Part shown: positions 18,492-27,715 of the stretch, piece after piece | Layout: each line of letters opens with the position of its first letter | Position numbering within the stretch: the stretch's first letter is position 1 | Assembly: GCA_903879715.1 (NCBI GenBank) | Contig: CAIRMR010000034.1 | Location: forward strand, 1 to 64,000 | DNA from: an uncultured Bacteroidales bacterium | GTDB taxonomy: Bacteria; Bacteroidota; Bacteroidia; Bacteroidales; UBA4417 | Reading direction: 5' to 3' | Length of the DNA stretch: 64,000 nt | Position numbers and translations under genes: made by a program | Notes under the pieces: generated by a model | The model's database searches: none | What the model saw: the letters and a program-made list of their open reading frames with translations, nothing else | What the model was told of the DNA's origin: nothing

Positions 18492-18690
18492 TGTAAGGGT
18501 AAGGCATAAGATGTAAGGTATAAGGTATAAGAAGTAAGGTGTAAGGTATAAGTGGATTGGGAATTCCCTTGATGATACTATTTTGAGTTTTACTTTTAGT
18601 TCTTCCCGGATTGATCCTGCAGTTTTTTTTCTACAAAGCTGCTTTTTGTAAAAAAACAACTTAAGCCTTATACCTTATATCTTACAACTT
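18492..18690. repeat. Paired heptamer repeats (AAGGTAT family) between sufC and sufD
   Basis: Units GTAAGGT and ATAAGGT run in tandem at 18492-18553, and the reverse complement (TTATACCTTATATCTTAC) is at 18667-18684. The two arms could pair into a hairpin with a loop of about 110 nt inside the suf transcript. Confidence 0.75.
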
Positions 18691-18703
18691 CTTTTTCCTG
18701 CAA

Positions 18704-19450
18704 TCAGGATTCGCTTCTGATCCATTCGTAACCTTTTTCTTCCAGAAGTAAGGCAAGTTCTTTCCCCCCTGATTTTACGATACGGCCATCGAAAAGTACA
18801 TGCACTACGTCGGGAATAATGTACTCCAATAAACGCTGGTAGTGTGTAATTACGATAGTTGCATTATCAGGACGGCGGAGTTTATTAACTCCGGTAGCCA
18901 CAATCCGCAGCGCATCAATATCGAGTCCCGAATCGGTTTCGTCGAGTATGGCCAGTGATGGTTCGAGCATTGCCATCTGGAAAATCTCATTCTTTTTCTT
19001 TTCACCACCCGAAAAACCTTCGTTAACGGAACGGCTGGCTAATTTCTCCTGCAATTCTAACAGTTGCTTTTTCTCTTCCATCTTTGCCAGGAATTCAACT
19101 GCAGGAACCGGATCGAGACCTTTGTATTTGCGCTGCTCATTGATGGCTGTTCTTAGAAAATTGGTAATTGAAACTCCAGGAATCTCTACGGGATACTGGA
19201 AACCAAGAAACAGTCCTTCGCAGGCACGCTCTTCGGCCGACAAATCCAGAATATTCCTGCCTTTAAAAATGATTTCGCCTTCCGTTACTTCGTAGCCTTC
19301 ACGACCGGCGATAACATAAGCCAATGTGCTTTTTCCGGTACCATTTGGTCCCATAATAGCATGTACCTCTCCGGCATTTACGTCGAGGTTAATTCCTTTT
19401 AAAATCTCTTTTCCTTTGATGGAAACCTTCAGGTTTCGGATACTTAACAT
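18704..19450 (-). CDS. sufC: SufC ABC-type ATPase
   Basis: A 248-residue ATPase with Walker A GPNGTGKST, the ABC signature FSGGEKKKNEI, and Walker B LAILDETDSGLD. SufC hydrolyses ATP to drive cluster assembly on SufBD in the cytoplasm. Length and motifs match the family exactly. It sits between sufB and sufD in the standard order, with repeats on both sides. Confidence 0.97.
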   Translation of the reverse strand: MLSIRNLKVSIKGKEILKGINLDVNAGEVHAIMGPNGTGKSTLAYVIAGREGYEVTEGEIIFKGRNILDLSAEERACEGLFLGFQYPVEIPGVSITNFLRTAINEQRKYKGLDPVPAVEFLAKMEEKKQLLELQEKLASRSVNEGFSGGEKKKNEIFQMAMLEPSLAILDETDSGLDIDALRIVATGVNKLRRPDNATIVITHYQRLLEYIIPDVVHVLFDGRIVKSGGKELALLLEEKGYEWIRSES

Positions 19451-19529
19451 ATAAATTTGATTCTATTAATGTTTTTGATAATTAAGGTTTTGGTGTCGAG
19501 GGCAGGGTTATATGGGAAAGCTGAGTTAT

Positions 19530-19663
19530 GTTGAGTTGTCATTCGATGGTCATTCAGTTGTCATTCAGTGGTTGATTGAGTACAAAGATTGAAATTTCAG
19601 GTTTATGAAATCATTTTCTTTAAATCACGAATCACAATTTAAAAATCACTAATCACAAATCAT
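19530..19663. repeat. Short tandem repeats between sufB and sufC
   Basis: An 11-nt repeat (GTCATTCGATG, GTCATTCAGTT, GTCATTCAGTG) at 19536-19568, and a 7-nt repeat (AATCACG, AATCACA, AATCACT) at 19623-19663. Both lie in the 216-bp gap inside the suf operon. Confidence 0.7.
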
Positions 19664-19666
19664 TCC

Positions 19667-21115
19667 TTACCCAACGCTTCCTTCCAGACTAATGGCTAAT
19701 AACTTCTGAGCTTCCACGGCAAATTCCATTGGCAAATGCATCAGTACTTCTTTGGCATAACCATTAACAATAAGGCCAATGGCACTTTCGGAACTTATTC
19801 CGCGTTGCTTGCAATAGAACAGCTGATCGTCCGAAATCTTAGAAGTGGTAGCTTCATGCTCGATGATGGAAGTATGGTTTTCCGCTTTGATATAAGGAAA
19901 GGTATGCGCTCCGCATTTATCACCCAGAAGCAATGAATCGCATTGCGAGAAATTGCGCGCGTTTTCGGCACGCTTGATTACTTTCACCAGTCCGCGGTAA
20001 CTGTTGTTGCTTTGCCCGGCCGAAATACCTTTCGAAATAATGGTGCTCTTCGTGTTTTTTCCCAGATGGATCATTTTCGATCCGGTATCAGCCTGCTGGA
20101 AATTATTGGTAACAGCCACCGAATAAAACTCGCCTATAGAATTATCTCCCATAAGCACAACACTTGGATATTTCCATGTAATAGCTGATCCGGTTTCGAC
20201 CTGGGTCCAGGATATTTTGGAATGGCTACCTTTGCAGATGCCACGTTTGGTTACGAAATTATAGATTCCGCCTTCGCCTTTTTTATTTCCCGGATACCAG
20301 TTTTGAACGGTGCTGTATTTTACTTCGGCATCTTTCATGGCAACTATTTCGACGATGGCAGCATGGAGTTGGTTTTCGTCGCGCATAGGAGCGGTGCATC
20401 CTTCCATATAGCTGACATAAGCACCTTCGTCGGCAATAATTAGTGTGCGTTCGAACTGACCAGTATTGGCTGCATTGATGCGGAAGTAAGTTGACAATTC
20501 AACCGGGCAGCGAACTCCTTTCGGGATATAACAGAACGAACCATCACTGAAAACAGCTGAGTTTAACGCGGCAAAGAAATTATCGTTGCTTGGCACTACG
20601 CTTCCCATGTATTGCTTTACGAGATCAGGATGGTTTTGAACAGCATCGCTGAATGAGCAAAATATTACTCCATATTTTGAAAGTGTATCTGTAAAAGTGG
20701 TTTTAACCGAAACGCTGTCGATAACAGCATCCACTGCTACACCGCTCAGTTTTTTCTGTTCGTCGAGCGAGATGCCAAGTTTTTTGAACGTATCGAGGAG
20801 TTCAGGATCAACTTCATCAAGGCTTGCCAGCTCTTTTTTTCGTTTAGGCGCTGCGTAATAGATAATATCCTGGTATTTGATTGCCGGGTGATGAATATGC
20901 GCCCATTTTGGTTCAGTCAGCGTAAGCCAATGGCGATATGAAGTAAGCCGGAACTCAAGCATCCAGTCAGGTTCATTCTTTTTTGCCGAAATGAATCTTA
21001 CCGTATCTTCACTCAGTCCAACAGCAGCCAAGTCCATCTCGATATTGGTATGAAAACCATACTTATAGTCGCTGTTGGTTACCTCTTCAAGTATATTATT
21101 CTGATTCTTTTCCAT
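19667..21115 (-). CDS. sufB: SufB iron-sulfur cluster scaffold
   Basis: A 482-residue SufBD-family protein, first gene of the operon. It shows [60 protein letters not shown] and the cluster-related cysteine in [20 protein letters not shown]. It assembles nascent clusters with SufC and SufD. A -7 promoter box and an 18-bp perfect palindrome lie upstream, so the operon is probably controlled by a dimeric regulator. Confidence 0.97.
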   Translation of the reverse strand: MEKNQNNILEEVTNSDYKYGFHTNIEMDLAAVGLSEDTVRFISAKKNEPDWMLEFRLTSYRHWLTLTEPKWAHIHHPAIKYQDIIYYAAPKRKKELASLDEVDPELLDTFKKLGISLDEQKKLSGVAVDAVIDSVSVKTTFTDTLSKYGVIFCSFSDAVQNHPDLVKQYMGSVVPSNDNFFAALNSAVFSDGSFCYIPKGVRCPVELSTYFRINAANTGQFERTLIIADEGAYVSYMEGCTAPMRDENQLHAAIVEIVAMKDAEVKYSTVQNWYPGNKKGEGGIYNFVTKRGICKGSHSKISWTQVETGSAITWKYPSVVLMGDNSIGEFYSVAVTNNFQQADTGSKMIHLGKNTKSTIISKGISAGQSNNSYRGLVKVIKRAENARNFSQCDSLLLGDKCGAHTFPYIKAENHTSIIEHEATTSKISDDQLFYCKQRGISSESAIGLIVNGYAKEVLMHLPMEFAVEAQKLLAISLEGSVG

Positions 21116-21169
21116 TTCTTAGTGATGTTCAACCGCTTATTTATCTTTGGTTTAAATAAATTTAGCGGG

Positions 21170-21204
21170 CAAAGTTAGTAATAATAAAGGTATTGCAATA
21201 CCTT
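21170..21204 (-). promoter_or_regulatory. suf promoter with overlapping palindromic operator
   Basis: Minus-strand TAACTTTG (21170-21177) fits TAnnTTTG, 55 bp before sufB. An 18-bp perfect palindrome, AAGGTATTGCAATACCTT (21187-21204), covers the -33 region. This is the expected place for a repressor such as an Rrf2-family regulator; the identity of the binder is unknown. Confidence 0.55.
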
Positions 21205-21331
21205 ATTAGCGTGTTCTTTTAGTAAAAAACAAGCAGAAGTATGATTTGTTTTCAGATTTCGGAAAATGAATACTGAATTTGATTTTACAGCTCATTTGGA
21301 ATAATCGTGCTTTTAGAAATTAAGAAAGATA

Positions 21332-21512
21332 AACCACGGAGACACTAAGGACACGGAGGAACACGGAGAAAAAATAAAAGTTGAGGATTTCAAGGTATTT
21401 GACACTTTCATTGAAAAATTATTTTATCAAAATGAGGGATGCTGGAATTTCAGTCATTTTTAAAAAAATAAAACTCCATGCCCCTCAGTGTAATCTGTGT
21501 CTCCGTGGTTAA
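21332..21512. repeat. Inverted repeat with ACCACGGAGACAC arms
   Basis: Left arm ACCACGGAGACACTAAGG with ACACGGAGG (21334-21360); right arm TGTGTCTCCGTGGTTAA (21496-21512). The ends match for about 14 bp, then differ. The right arm also contains AATCTGTG, shared with the CCACAGATTAC family. It fills the 430-bp gap before thiL together with the suf promoter. Confidence 0.65.
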
Positions 21513-21521
21513 TAAAAACCT

Positions 21522-21529
21522 TAATTTTG
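21522..21529 (+). promoter_or_regulatory. -7 promoter box of thiL
   Basis: TAATTTTG fits TAnnTTTG and lies 16 bp before the thiL ATG, giving a leader of about 10 nt. It abuts the right end of the inverted repeat. Confidence 0.5.
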
Positions 21530-21545
21530 CCGGAAAATTTATTTC

Positions 21546-22598
21546 ATGATTGATCCAACACCGGGCAAACGAACCGAACTTTCATCTTTAGGCGAATTCG
21601 GACTTATAAAGCACCTCACAGATTCATTTGTTTGTGAGCAACCCTCTACAATAAAAGGCATTGGCGATGATGCGGCCGTTATTGATTATGGAGAAAAAGT
21701 AACTTTGGTTTCCACTGATTTACTGGTCGAAGGCGTTCATTTCGATCTGGCCTATATGCCATTGAGGCACCTGGGATACAAATGCGCGACCGTTAATTTT
21801 TCGGATATTGTGGCTATGAATGGCACACCGAGGCAGCTTTTTGTCGGAATTTCAGTGTCAAACCGCTTTCCGGTGGAAGCACTCGAAGAAATCTATGAGG
21901 GAATAAAACTGGCGTGTACTCGCTATAAAGTTGACCTGGCAGGAGGAGATACAACATCTTCGGTTCATGGATTGTTCTTGTCCCTAACCGTTACCGGAGA
22001 AGCTGCAAAAGAAGATGTTGTATATCGCAATACAGCCAAAGAAAATGACCTGATCTGCGTTACCGGCGACCTTGGCAGCGCTTACATGGGCTTGCTTTTA
22101 CTCGAACGCGAAAAGAAGGTTTTTGAAGCAGATCCCGGAATGCAACCCGACCTGGCTGGTTTTGATTATATTCTGGAACGCCAGCTTAAACCAGAACCTC
22201 GTACTGATATTATTGAATTACTCAAAACAGTAGGAGTGAAGCCAACTGCCATGATTGATATTTCGGACGGACTTGCTTCGGAAGTTCTTCATATTTGTGA
22301 AGATTCCGGGCTTGGATGCCGTATTTTTGAGGATAAGATTCCTCTCGATGCCATGACTATTGCCGCCGCCGAAGAATTTAATATTCAGCCGGTTACTGCG
22401 GCTATGAATGGGGGCGAAGATTATGAGCTTCTGTTTACCATTAATATGAATGATTTTGAAAAAATAAAAGACCTGGAGGGTGTTAGCATCATTGGTCATA
22501 TGACTGAGCCAAATGCAGGCGTTTACCTTGCAACAAACAATGGTCCGCTGATTCAGATTGAGGCATTGGGGTGGAATCATATGCGGGATGAGGAGTAA
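21546..22598 (+). CDS. thiL: Thiamine-monophosphate kinase
   Basis: A 350-residue AIR-synthase-related kinase that makes thiamine diphosphate from thiamine monophosphate. Landmarks are IGDDAAVIDYG, STDLLVEGVHFDL, VNFSDIVAMNGTP, LAGGDTTSS and IDISDGLASE, in the order known for ThiL. Thiamine diphosphate is the cofactor of Dxs nearby, though they are not co-transcribed. It starts at an ATG close to its promoter and is followed by a repeat and then uvrC. Confidence 0.95.
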   Translation: MIDPTPGKRTELSSLGEFGLIKHLTDSFVCEQPSTIKGIGDDAAVIDYGEKVTLVSTDLLVEGVHFDLAYMPLRHLGYKCATVNFSDIVAMNGTPRQLFVGISVSNRFPVEALEEIYEGIKLACTRYKVDLAGGDTTSSVHGLFLSLTVTGEAAKEDVVYRNTAKENDLICVTGDLGSAYMGLLLLEREKKVFEADPGMQPDLAGFDYILERQLKPEPRTDIIELLKTVGVKPTAMIDISDGLASEVLHICEDSGLGCRIFEDKIPLDAMTIAAAEEFNIQPVTAAMNGGEDYELLFTINMNDFEKIKDLEGVSIIGHMTEPNAGVYLATNNGPLIQIEALGWNHMRDEE

Positions 22599-22603
22599 GG
22601 TGC

Positions 22604-22690
22604 AGAAAAATAGAAAATAGAAAATGGGAAATAGAAAATAGAAGGGGCGAGGGGCACTTCGACTCCGCTCAGTGCAGGCTTGGCGAAGGG
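22604..22690. repeat. GAAAATA heptamers plus the dispersed ACTTCGACTCCGCTCAGTG block
   Basis: Units AAAAATA, GAAAATA, GAAAATG, GGAAATA, GAAAATA at 22604-22642 run into the 50-bp block also found at 11141-11190. It lies between thiL and uvrC. Confidence 0.75.
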
Positions 22691-22724
22691 AGATATGAAA
22701 CAGTTGATCATAATTCATTAAGCG

Positions 22725-24605
22725 GTGAGCCCAGTAAAGTTAAACCTTGAATCCCTAACCCCCAAAACCAAACCCCTAAATTCTCCCTTGTCAAAACATT
22801 CCATCCATATCCAGAATATCGTCCGCGAACTGCCCGACAGTCCCGGGGTGTATCAGTATTACGATAAGGAAGGGAAAATACTGTATGTCGGCAAAGCCAA
22901 GAATCTTAAAAAAAGAGTTTCTTCGTATTTCCGGCAGAATGAATCCCTGATCGGTAAAGTCAGAATTCTGGTTCAGAAAATTGTTGATATCCAGATTGTT
23001 GTTGTTGAAACTGAGCTTGATGCTTTACTGCTGGAGAACAACCTGATTAAAAAATACCAGCCTCGTTACAACGTGATGCTGAAGGATGATAAAACCTATC
23101 CCTGGATTTGCATCAAAAAGGAAGCTTTCCCACGCATTTTTCCCACAAGACATCGCATCAATGATGGTTCCGACTATTTCGGTCCGTATGCTTCGGTAAA
23201 AATGATGCATACCTTGCTTGATCTTATACGGCAATTATACCAGATCCGTACATGCAGTCTTAACCTGAGCGCAGCCAATATCCGCGCAGGAAAATATAAG
23301 GTTTGCCTCGAATTTCACATGAAAAATTGCCAGGGACCGTGCGAAAATCTTCAGACTGAAGAAGACTACGGGCAATCGCTGGTCGAAATCAGGAATATCC
23401 TTCGGGGGAATATTTCTTCTGCCCGGCAACATTTGGTTGGAATGATGAAGGAATATGCCGATACCTTTCAGTTTGAAAAAGCGCATATCGTTAAGGAGAA
23501 AATTGTGCTGCTCGACCGCTACCAGAGCAAGTCGTCCATTGTGAGTCCGTCGATCCATAATATTGATATTTTTTCCTACGTGGATGAGCCTACAGCCGCA
23601 TATATCAATTTCATGAAAGTAATCAATGGATGTATTATCCAGGCACATACCGTTGAACTTCGCAAGAAACTGGACGAACCTCCGGAAGATTTGCTTTTGC
23701 TTGCCATTGTTGAGTTGCGTGAGCGTTTCGATTCCGATTCACCCGAAATTATTGTTCCGTTTAAACCAGATGTGGAATTGCCGGGAGTAACATATACCAC
23801 CCCGATTCGTGGCGAGAAGAAAAAGCTTCTCGAACTTTCGGAACGCAATGCCAAATATTACATGCTCGAAAAGCATAAACAGCTTGAACATGTTGATCCG
23901 GAACGCCATACCACTCGGATTATGGCCCAGATGCAGGCTGATCTCAGGCTGAAAGAACATCCGGTGCGTATCGATTGTTTCGATAATTCGAATATACAAG
24001 GATCATACCCGGTGGCGGCAATGGTTGTGTTCACCAACGGCAAACCCGATAAAAAAGAATACCGCCATTTCAATATTAAAACTGTAGAGGGTCCCAACGA
24101 CTTTGCTTCGATGGAAGAAGTAATTTACCGCCGCTATAAACGTGTTATTGATGAAGAACAGCCTTTACCACAATTAATTATCGTTGACGGTGGCAAGGGA
24201 CAACTCAGCTCAGCCATGGAAAGCATTGATAAGCTTGGACTTCATGGAAAAGTGGCAGTTATCGGAATTGCTAAAAAGCTGGAAGAAATCTATTATCCGG
24301 GTGACTCATTACCTTTATATATTGATAAGAAATCGGAAACGCTTCGTATTATTCAGCAATTGCGTGACGAAGCCCACCGTTTTGGAATTACCCATCACCG
24401 TAAGCGTCGCGAAAAAGGAACTATTAAAACGGAACTTACCGAAATTGCCGGTGTCGGCGAATCAACATCAACTTTATTGCTGCGAAAATTCCGGTCGGTA
24501 AAAGCTATCAAAGAAGCTTCGCTGGCTGAAATACAGAAAGTTGGCGGATTAGCGAAAGGGAAGATAGTTTATGAGTATTTCCATCCGGAGAAACTGACTG
24601 AATAA
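22725..24605 (+). CDS. uvrC: UvrABC excinuclease subunit C
   Basis: Up to 626 residues. The GIY-YIG nuclease (LPDSPGVYQYYDKEGKILYVGKAK) makes the 3' incision, and the RNase H-like part (RIDCFDNSNIQGSYPVAAMV) makes the 5' incision. The C-terminus has the helix-hairpin-helix IAGVGESTSTLLLRKF. The GTG at 22725 gives a low-complexity leader read from CCCTAACCCCCAAAACC-like repeat sequence; the TTG at 22788 may be the true start. It acts in nucleotide excision repair with UvrA and UvrB, which are not in the window. Confidence 0.94.
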   Translation: MSPVKLNLESLTPKTKPLNSPLSKHSIHIQNIVRELPDSPGVYQYYDKEGKILYVGKAKNLKKRVSSYFRQNESLIGKVRILVQKIVDIQIVVVETELDALLLENNLIKKYQPRYNVMLKDDKTYPWICIKKEAFPRIFPTRHRINDGSDYFGPYASVKMMHTLLDLIRQLYQIRTCSLNLSAANIRAGKYKVCLEFHMKNCQGPCENLQTEEDYGQSLVEIRNILRGNISSARQHLVGMMKEYADTFQFEKAHIVKEKIVLLDRYQSKSSIVSPSIHNIDIFSYVDEPTAAYINFMKVINGCIIQAHTVELRKKLDEPPEDLLLLAIVELRERFDSDSPEIIVPFKPDVELPGVTYTTPIRGEKKKLLELSERNAKYYMLEKHKQLEHVDPERHTTRIMAQMQADLRLKEHPVRIDCFDNSNIQGSYPVAAMVVFTNGKPDKKEYRHFNIKTVEGPNDFASMEEVIYRRYKRVIDEEQPLPQLIIVDGGKGQLSSAMESIDKLGLHGKVAVIGIAKKLEEIYYPGDSLPLYIDKKSETLRIIQQLRDEAHRFGITHHRKRREKGTIKTELTEIAGVGESTSTLLLRKFRSVKAIKEASLAEIQKVGGLAKGKIVYEYFHPEKLTE

Positions 24606-24797
24606 GCTTTATCCTTTTTTTATAGTATTACTCCATAAATTTGGAGTTCAATTAATTCAATTATTTATAGGGCTATTGTGCAATCTTTTACTTTTACCCC
24701 TCCAGGTTTCCCCAAAGGAATACTTGAAATAAATCACTTTTAAAAGGTACAGACAAATCAGAATGAGGCTCCCCAACTTATAAAACGGTCTCGAAAA

Positions 24798-24839
24798 GTC
24801 TGCTCCGAAAAAAGCATTGTATTGCTTTCAGGAGCAGAC
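24798..24839 (-). terminator. Hairpin, possible terminator of the 24962 gene
   Basis: GTCTGCTCC (24798-24806) and GGAGCAGAC (24831-24839) form a 9-bp stem, with AAAGCA and TGCTTT pairing inside. On the minus strand it is followed by TTTT. It is 120 bp past the stop codon. I see nothing else in the 356-bp gap 24606-24961. Confidence 0.5.
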
Positions 24840-24961
24840 CCGCATACAGTAAAAAACGGATATTTAAATTTCCCGTAAATCTTGATTTGCAATATTCCAG
24901 CTAAGACTTTAAATTAACTCTGCCGATTGTTTGGCTAAAAAGACAATTCCGAATATCAGTT

Positions 24962-26566
24962 TTAGTTTAAAAGGGCTTTCCCAACCCAGATATTCTTCCC
25001 TTTCAGATCATTCCCGATATACAGAATGCTTTTTTCCTGCTCATCATATTTTGATTCTCTGAGATAATACTTCCCGCCGCCCATAGATTGAATTGCGCTC
25101 AAGGTTGAGTTACCCAAATCAATTTTTACTATTCTCGGAAAAAATACACGGGTGATATTGCCGGTAAACCAATCTTTATCGCCCATAACTTCCCATAATT
25201 CCCAGTAAATAGTATTATTGTCTGCGGAGGCATAAAAATTCTGTTCCATCGAAAAAATCTCACTTGCCTTATCCTCATTCGCTTTCCCTATACCATACTG
25301 AGCCTTGATATTCCCGTTTTTATCAATCTGAAAACAGACTATGTCTTTGAACGAATCAATAATATCAATTGAATTCCCGTTTTTTTGAGTCATCCAGCTG
25401 GTTAATTGCCCTGTAATAAGGTAATCGCCCAAGGCAGTTACATAAAAATTCTGGAGCTGGAACTTTTTCCCTTTATATATACTGGCTCCTTTATCGCCGG
25501 GGGCTGTTTTGAATTTAGCCTTAAACTCAGCAACAGGTGTGGTTGAAGCAAAAGCAAGCTGGCTGCCACCAAATTTCAGCAAATGGAAATTGTCCATATC
25601 ATCATCAAGGCATTTTCTCCACTTCATATCCCATTTATTGTTCCCCTCCATACTTGCGGCTTTGGCACCGGGATTGTAAATCGGAGCATACTCACTGAAT
25701 ACTTCACTAAATGCTTCTTTCGATTTTTTTGAAGTACCAAAGAAATAAACATTTTCGCCCTGTTCGTAAGCAGCCGAAATAAGCAATGCTGAGGCAGGGC
25801 TTGTAAATTCAACTTTGTTTTTGAGATTGCCCTCAATATTATATTTGAAATAAACATATTTGGAAAGATCTGAAGACTCTTTGGGCGCAAATACCATCAC
25901 CACATCTTCACTTTCCAGCATGGAGGAAAAAACCAAAGTGTACGCACCTTTTAAATCAACCGGATTATCTTTTAACTCAAGTTTATCATCAAATAAAAGT
26001 ATTGAAAACTTATCTGCCAGTGCTTTGTCCTTGGTTTCAGTTTTAGCAATCACAAAAACATTACTTTTATTTACATCGTTTGAAGAATAGGATGCATATC
26101 CGATATATACTCTTCCATCATCGTTTTTTGCTTTAATGGTTTCGGACGAAAGCCATTTCTTGACCTGATACCTTTGTTTTTTTTGATTCCAGGTTTCCAA
26201 AGCTACATCTTTGTTCAATTTAAGTGTTACCCTCATCGCTGCCACACCAGTTCCACCGACATATGCCCTATAATATGTGCGCTCCATATCTGGTTTATTT
26301 TCTTTATTTACCTGTATGTCCGAAGCATTAATAAATTTCAGATTCTTGTCGAAGCTGTATTGCTCATAGGAGACGACCTCGCTTTTTTTATCAAGCTTCA
26401 TACGATAAGTGATGTTGCTGTTTCCTTTATCATCCTTATTCACTTCATACATCTGCCCTTTTTGTGCTTTGTCGGAAAGGGGCTGAACACTCTCTTTAAA
26501 CTCTTGCGCATAGGAATTCGCAGTAATAAACGCACAAATAACAATGGCGATTAAAGTAATTTTCAT
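24962..26566 (-). CDS. Secreted protein of unknown function
   Basis: A 534-residue protein with a clean signal peptide (MKITLIAIVICAFITANSYAQ). The rest is hydrophilic, with repeated strand-rich segments that read like a beta-propeller (for example GRVYIGYASYSSNDVNKSN and DNNTIYWELWEVMGDKDWF). No family was recognised and there is no T9SS sorting domain at the C-terminus, so it is probably periplasmic. It is upstream of nothing obvious and probably monocistronic. The 294-bp gap after its start (26567-26860) shows nothing I can name. Confidence 0.78.
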   Translation of the reverse strand: MKITLIAIVICAFITANSYAQEFKESVQPLSDKAQKGQMYEVNKDDKGNSNITYRMKLDKKSEVVSYEQYSFDKNLKFINASDIQVNKENKPDMERTYYRAYVGGTGVAAMRVTLKLNKDVALETWNQKKQRYQVKKWLSSETIKAKNDDGRVYIGYASYSSNDVNKSNVFVIAKTETKDKALADKFSILLFDDKLELKDNPVDLKGAYTLVFSSMLESEDVVMVFAPKESSDLSKYVYFKYNIEGNLKNKVEFTSPASALLISAAYEQGENVYFFGTSKKSKEAFSEVFSEYAPIYNPGAKAASMEGNNKWDMKWRKCLDDDMDNFHLLKFGGSQLAFASTTPVAEFKAKFKTAPGDKGASIYKGKKFQLQNFYVTALGDYLITGQLTSWMTQKNGNSIDIIDSFKDIVCFQIDKNGNIKAQYGIGKANEDKASEIFSMEQNFYASADNNTIYWELWEVMGDKDWFTGNITRVFFPRIVKIDLGNSTLSAIQSMGGGKYYLRESKYDEQEKSILYIGNDLKGKNIWVGKALLN

Positions 26567-26860
26567 AGTTTTTAGTTGTTTAGTTTCCTACTCGTATGGC
26601 TTTTCAGTATCGCCCCCGAATTATTAACCTGTGCGGGAAAGGTCCGTTTTTAGTGGGTTCTGGCTCCACGTTTTTTAAGTTCTGTTTATACCCTTGATCG
26701 CAATGTATTTCTCAGATGATTTGTTTACTTGCTTTCACTATAATTTTAGTATTATAAACCTTTATGTTTTCGAGAGGAAAATACATCCTTGGCCTTGCAT
26801 TCAGTAATGGGGTTCCGGCAAGATTGATGGTTCACTGGTATAGCCTGCTTTTTTTGTATC

Positions 26861-27526
26861 TCAGTCTTTCAAACATCGTACGGAAAGGCCACGATATTTT
26901 CCGAAGGAAGCCCTGCCTATAATATCTTTTCCATCGCTGTACATGTAACAGAACCAGGCGTCATCTGTATTGAACCCGGTTGAACTCCACCAATAACCAT
27001 AGTTTCCATTGAACCTGAAAGCATCGTTACGGCAGCCGCCCGGAAGGGCTGTAAAACCGCTGCTATTGGATGCAACTGTATCAGGACTATTCCAGCCTGA
27101 AATTGATTTTAGTTTCCCGGCCGCAACATCTGCACCGCCTAAGTAGGTTGTAAGAGTCATCCACTCAGCATCGGTGGATACATGCCAGCCAATCGGGCAA
27201 AGTTTTTTAGTGTTTACCGCGTACCAATTGTAAAGCAAGCCAAATTCATCTGCATAAGTCTCCATCCCATTTCCGTATGCGCAATACCCTGGAGCGGTTA
27301 AATCCTGCCATTCATAATCATCCGTTACCATTGGGATTTCTTTGCCATCATTTAAGGTGGTTACCACTAAGTTTGCATTCATCCATGTTTGAGTTCCAAT
27401 TTTCACCGAATTATAAATATTCCCATCGGCATCGGTTACCGTTTCGGCCGTACTAACTACCTGGGCATAACAATTTATTGCAATCATTACAATTGCGATA
27501 GTTAAAATTATAGATTTGTTTTTCAT
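26861..27526 (-). CDS. FISUMP-domain secreted protein
   Basis: A 221-residue protein with a signal peptide (ending INCYAQ). The body matches the Fibrobacter succinogenes major paralogous (FISUMP) domain: VKIGTQTWMNANL, LCPIGWHVSTDAEW, FTALPGGCR, YWWSSTGFNTDDAW and the terminal RGLSVRCLKD. Such domains are found in secreted or surface proteins of Bacteroidota and Fibrobacteres; the molecular role is unclear. A second copy of the domain is encoded at 29954, each next to a WG-repeat gene. Confidence 0.9.
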   Translation of the reverse strand: MKNKSIILTIAIVMIAINCYAQVVSTAETVTDADGNIYNSVKIGTQTWMNANLVVTTLNDGKEIPMVTDDYEWQDLTAPGYCAYGNGMETYADEFGLLYNWYAVNTKKLCPIGWHVSTDAEWMTLTTYLGGADVAAGKLKSISGWNSPDTVASNSSGFTALPGGCRNDAFRFNGNYGYWWSSTGFNTDDAWFCYMYSDGKDIIGRASFGKYRGLSVRCLKD

Positions 27527-27715
27527 AAAATTAGTGTAACATATTGTTATTATATTGTTTAGATTCTATTTTTCACGCTTTAATGAAAGAATGAATTTCT
27601 GCTTCAGTTTTGATCAAATACAGAGGATGACTTTAATCGCAAACACAACATTCCTTAGTTCCATCAGTACTATAAATTGACATAACAACAGGGATATCAG
27701 ATTGCTAAATCCGGA

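Noticed and set aside
18453-18659. In-frame N-terminal extension of SufD
   Set aside because: It is read from a 7-nt tandem repeat and encodes a Leu/Tyr/Pro-rich string unlike SufD; the ATG at 18452 fits the family.
22218-22718. A 166-codon open frame on the minus strand over the thiL end
   Set aside because: It overlaps thiL, and its start reads through the dispersed repeat block (giving ACTERSRS), a common spurious translation.
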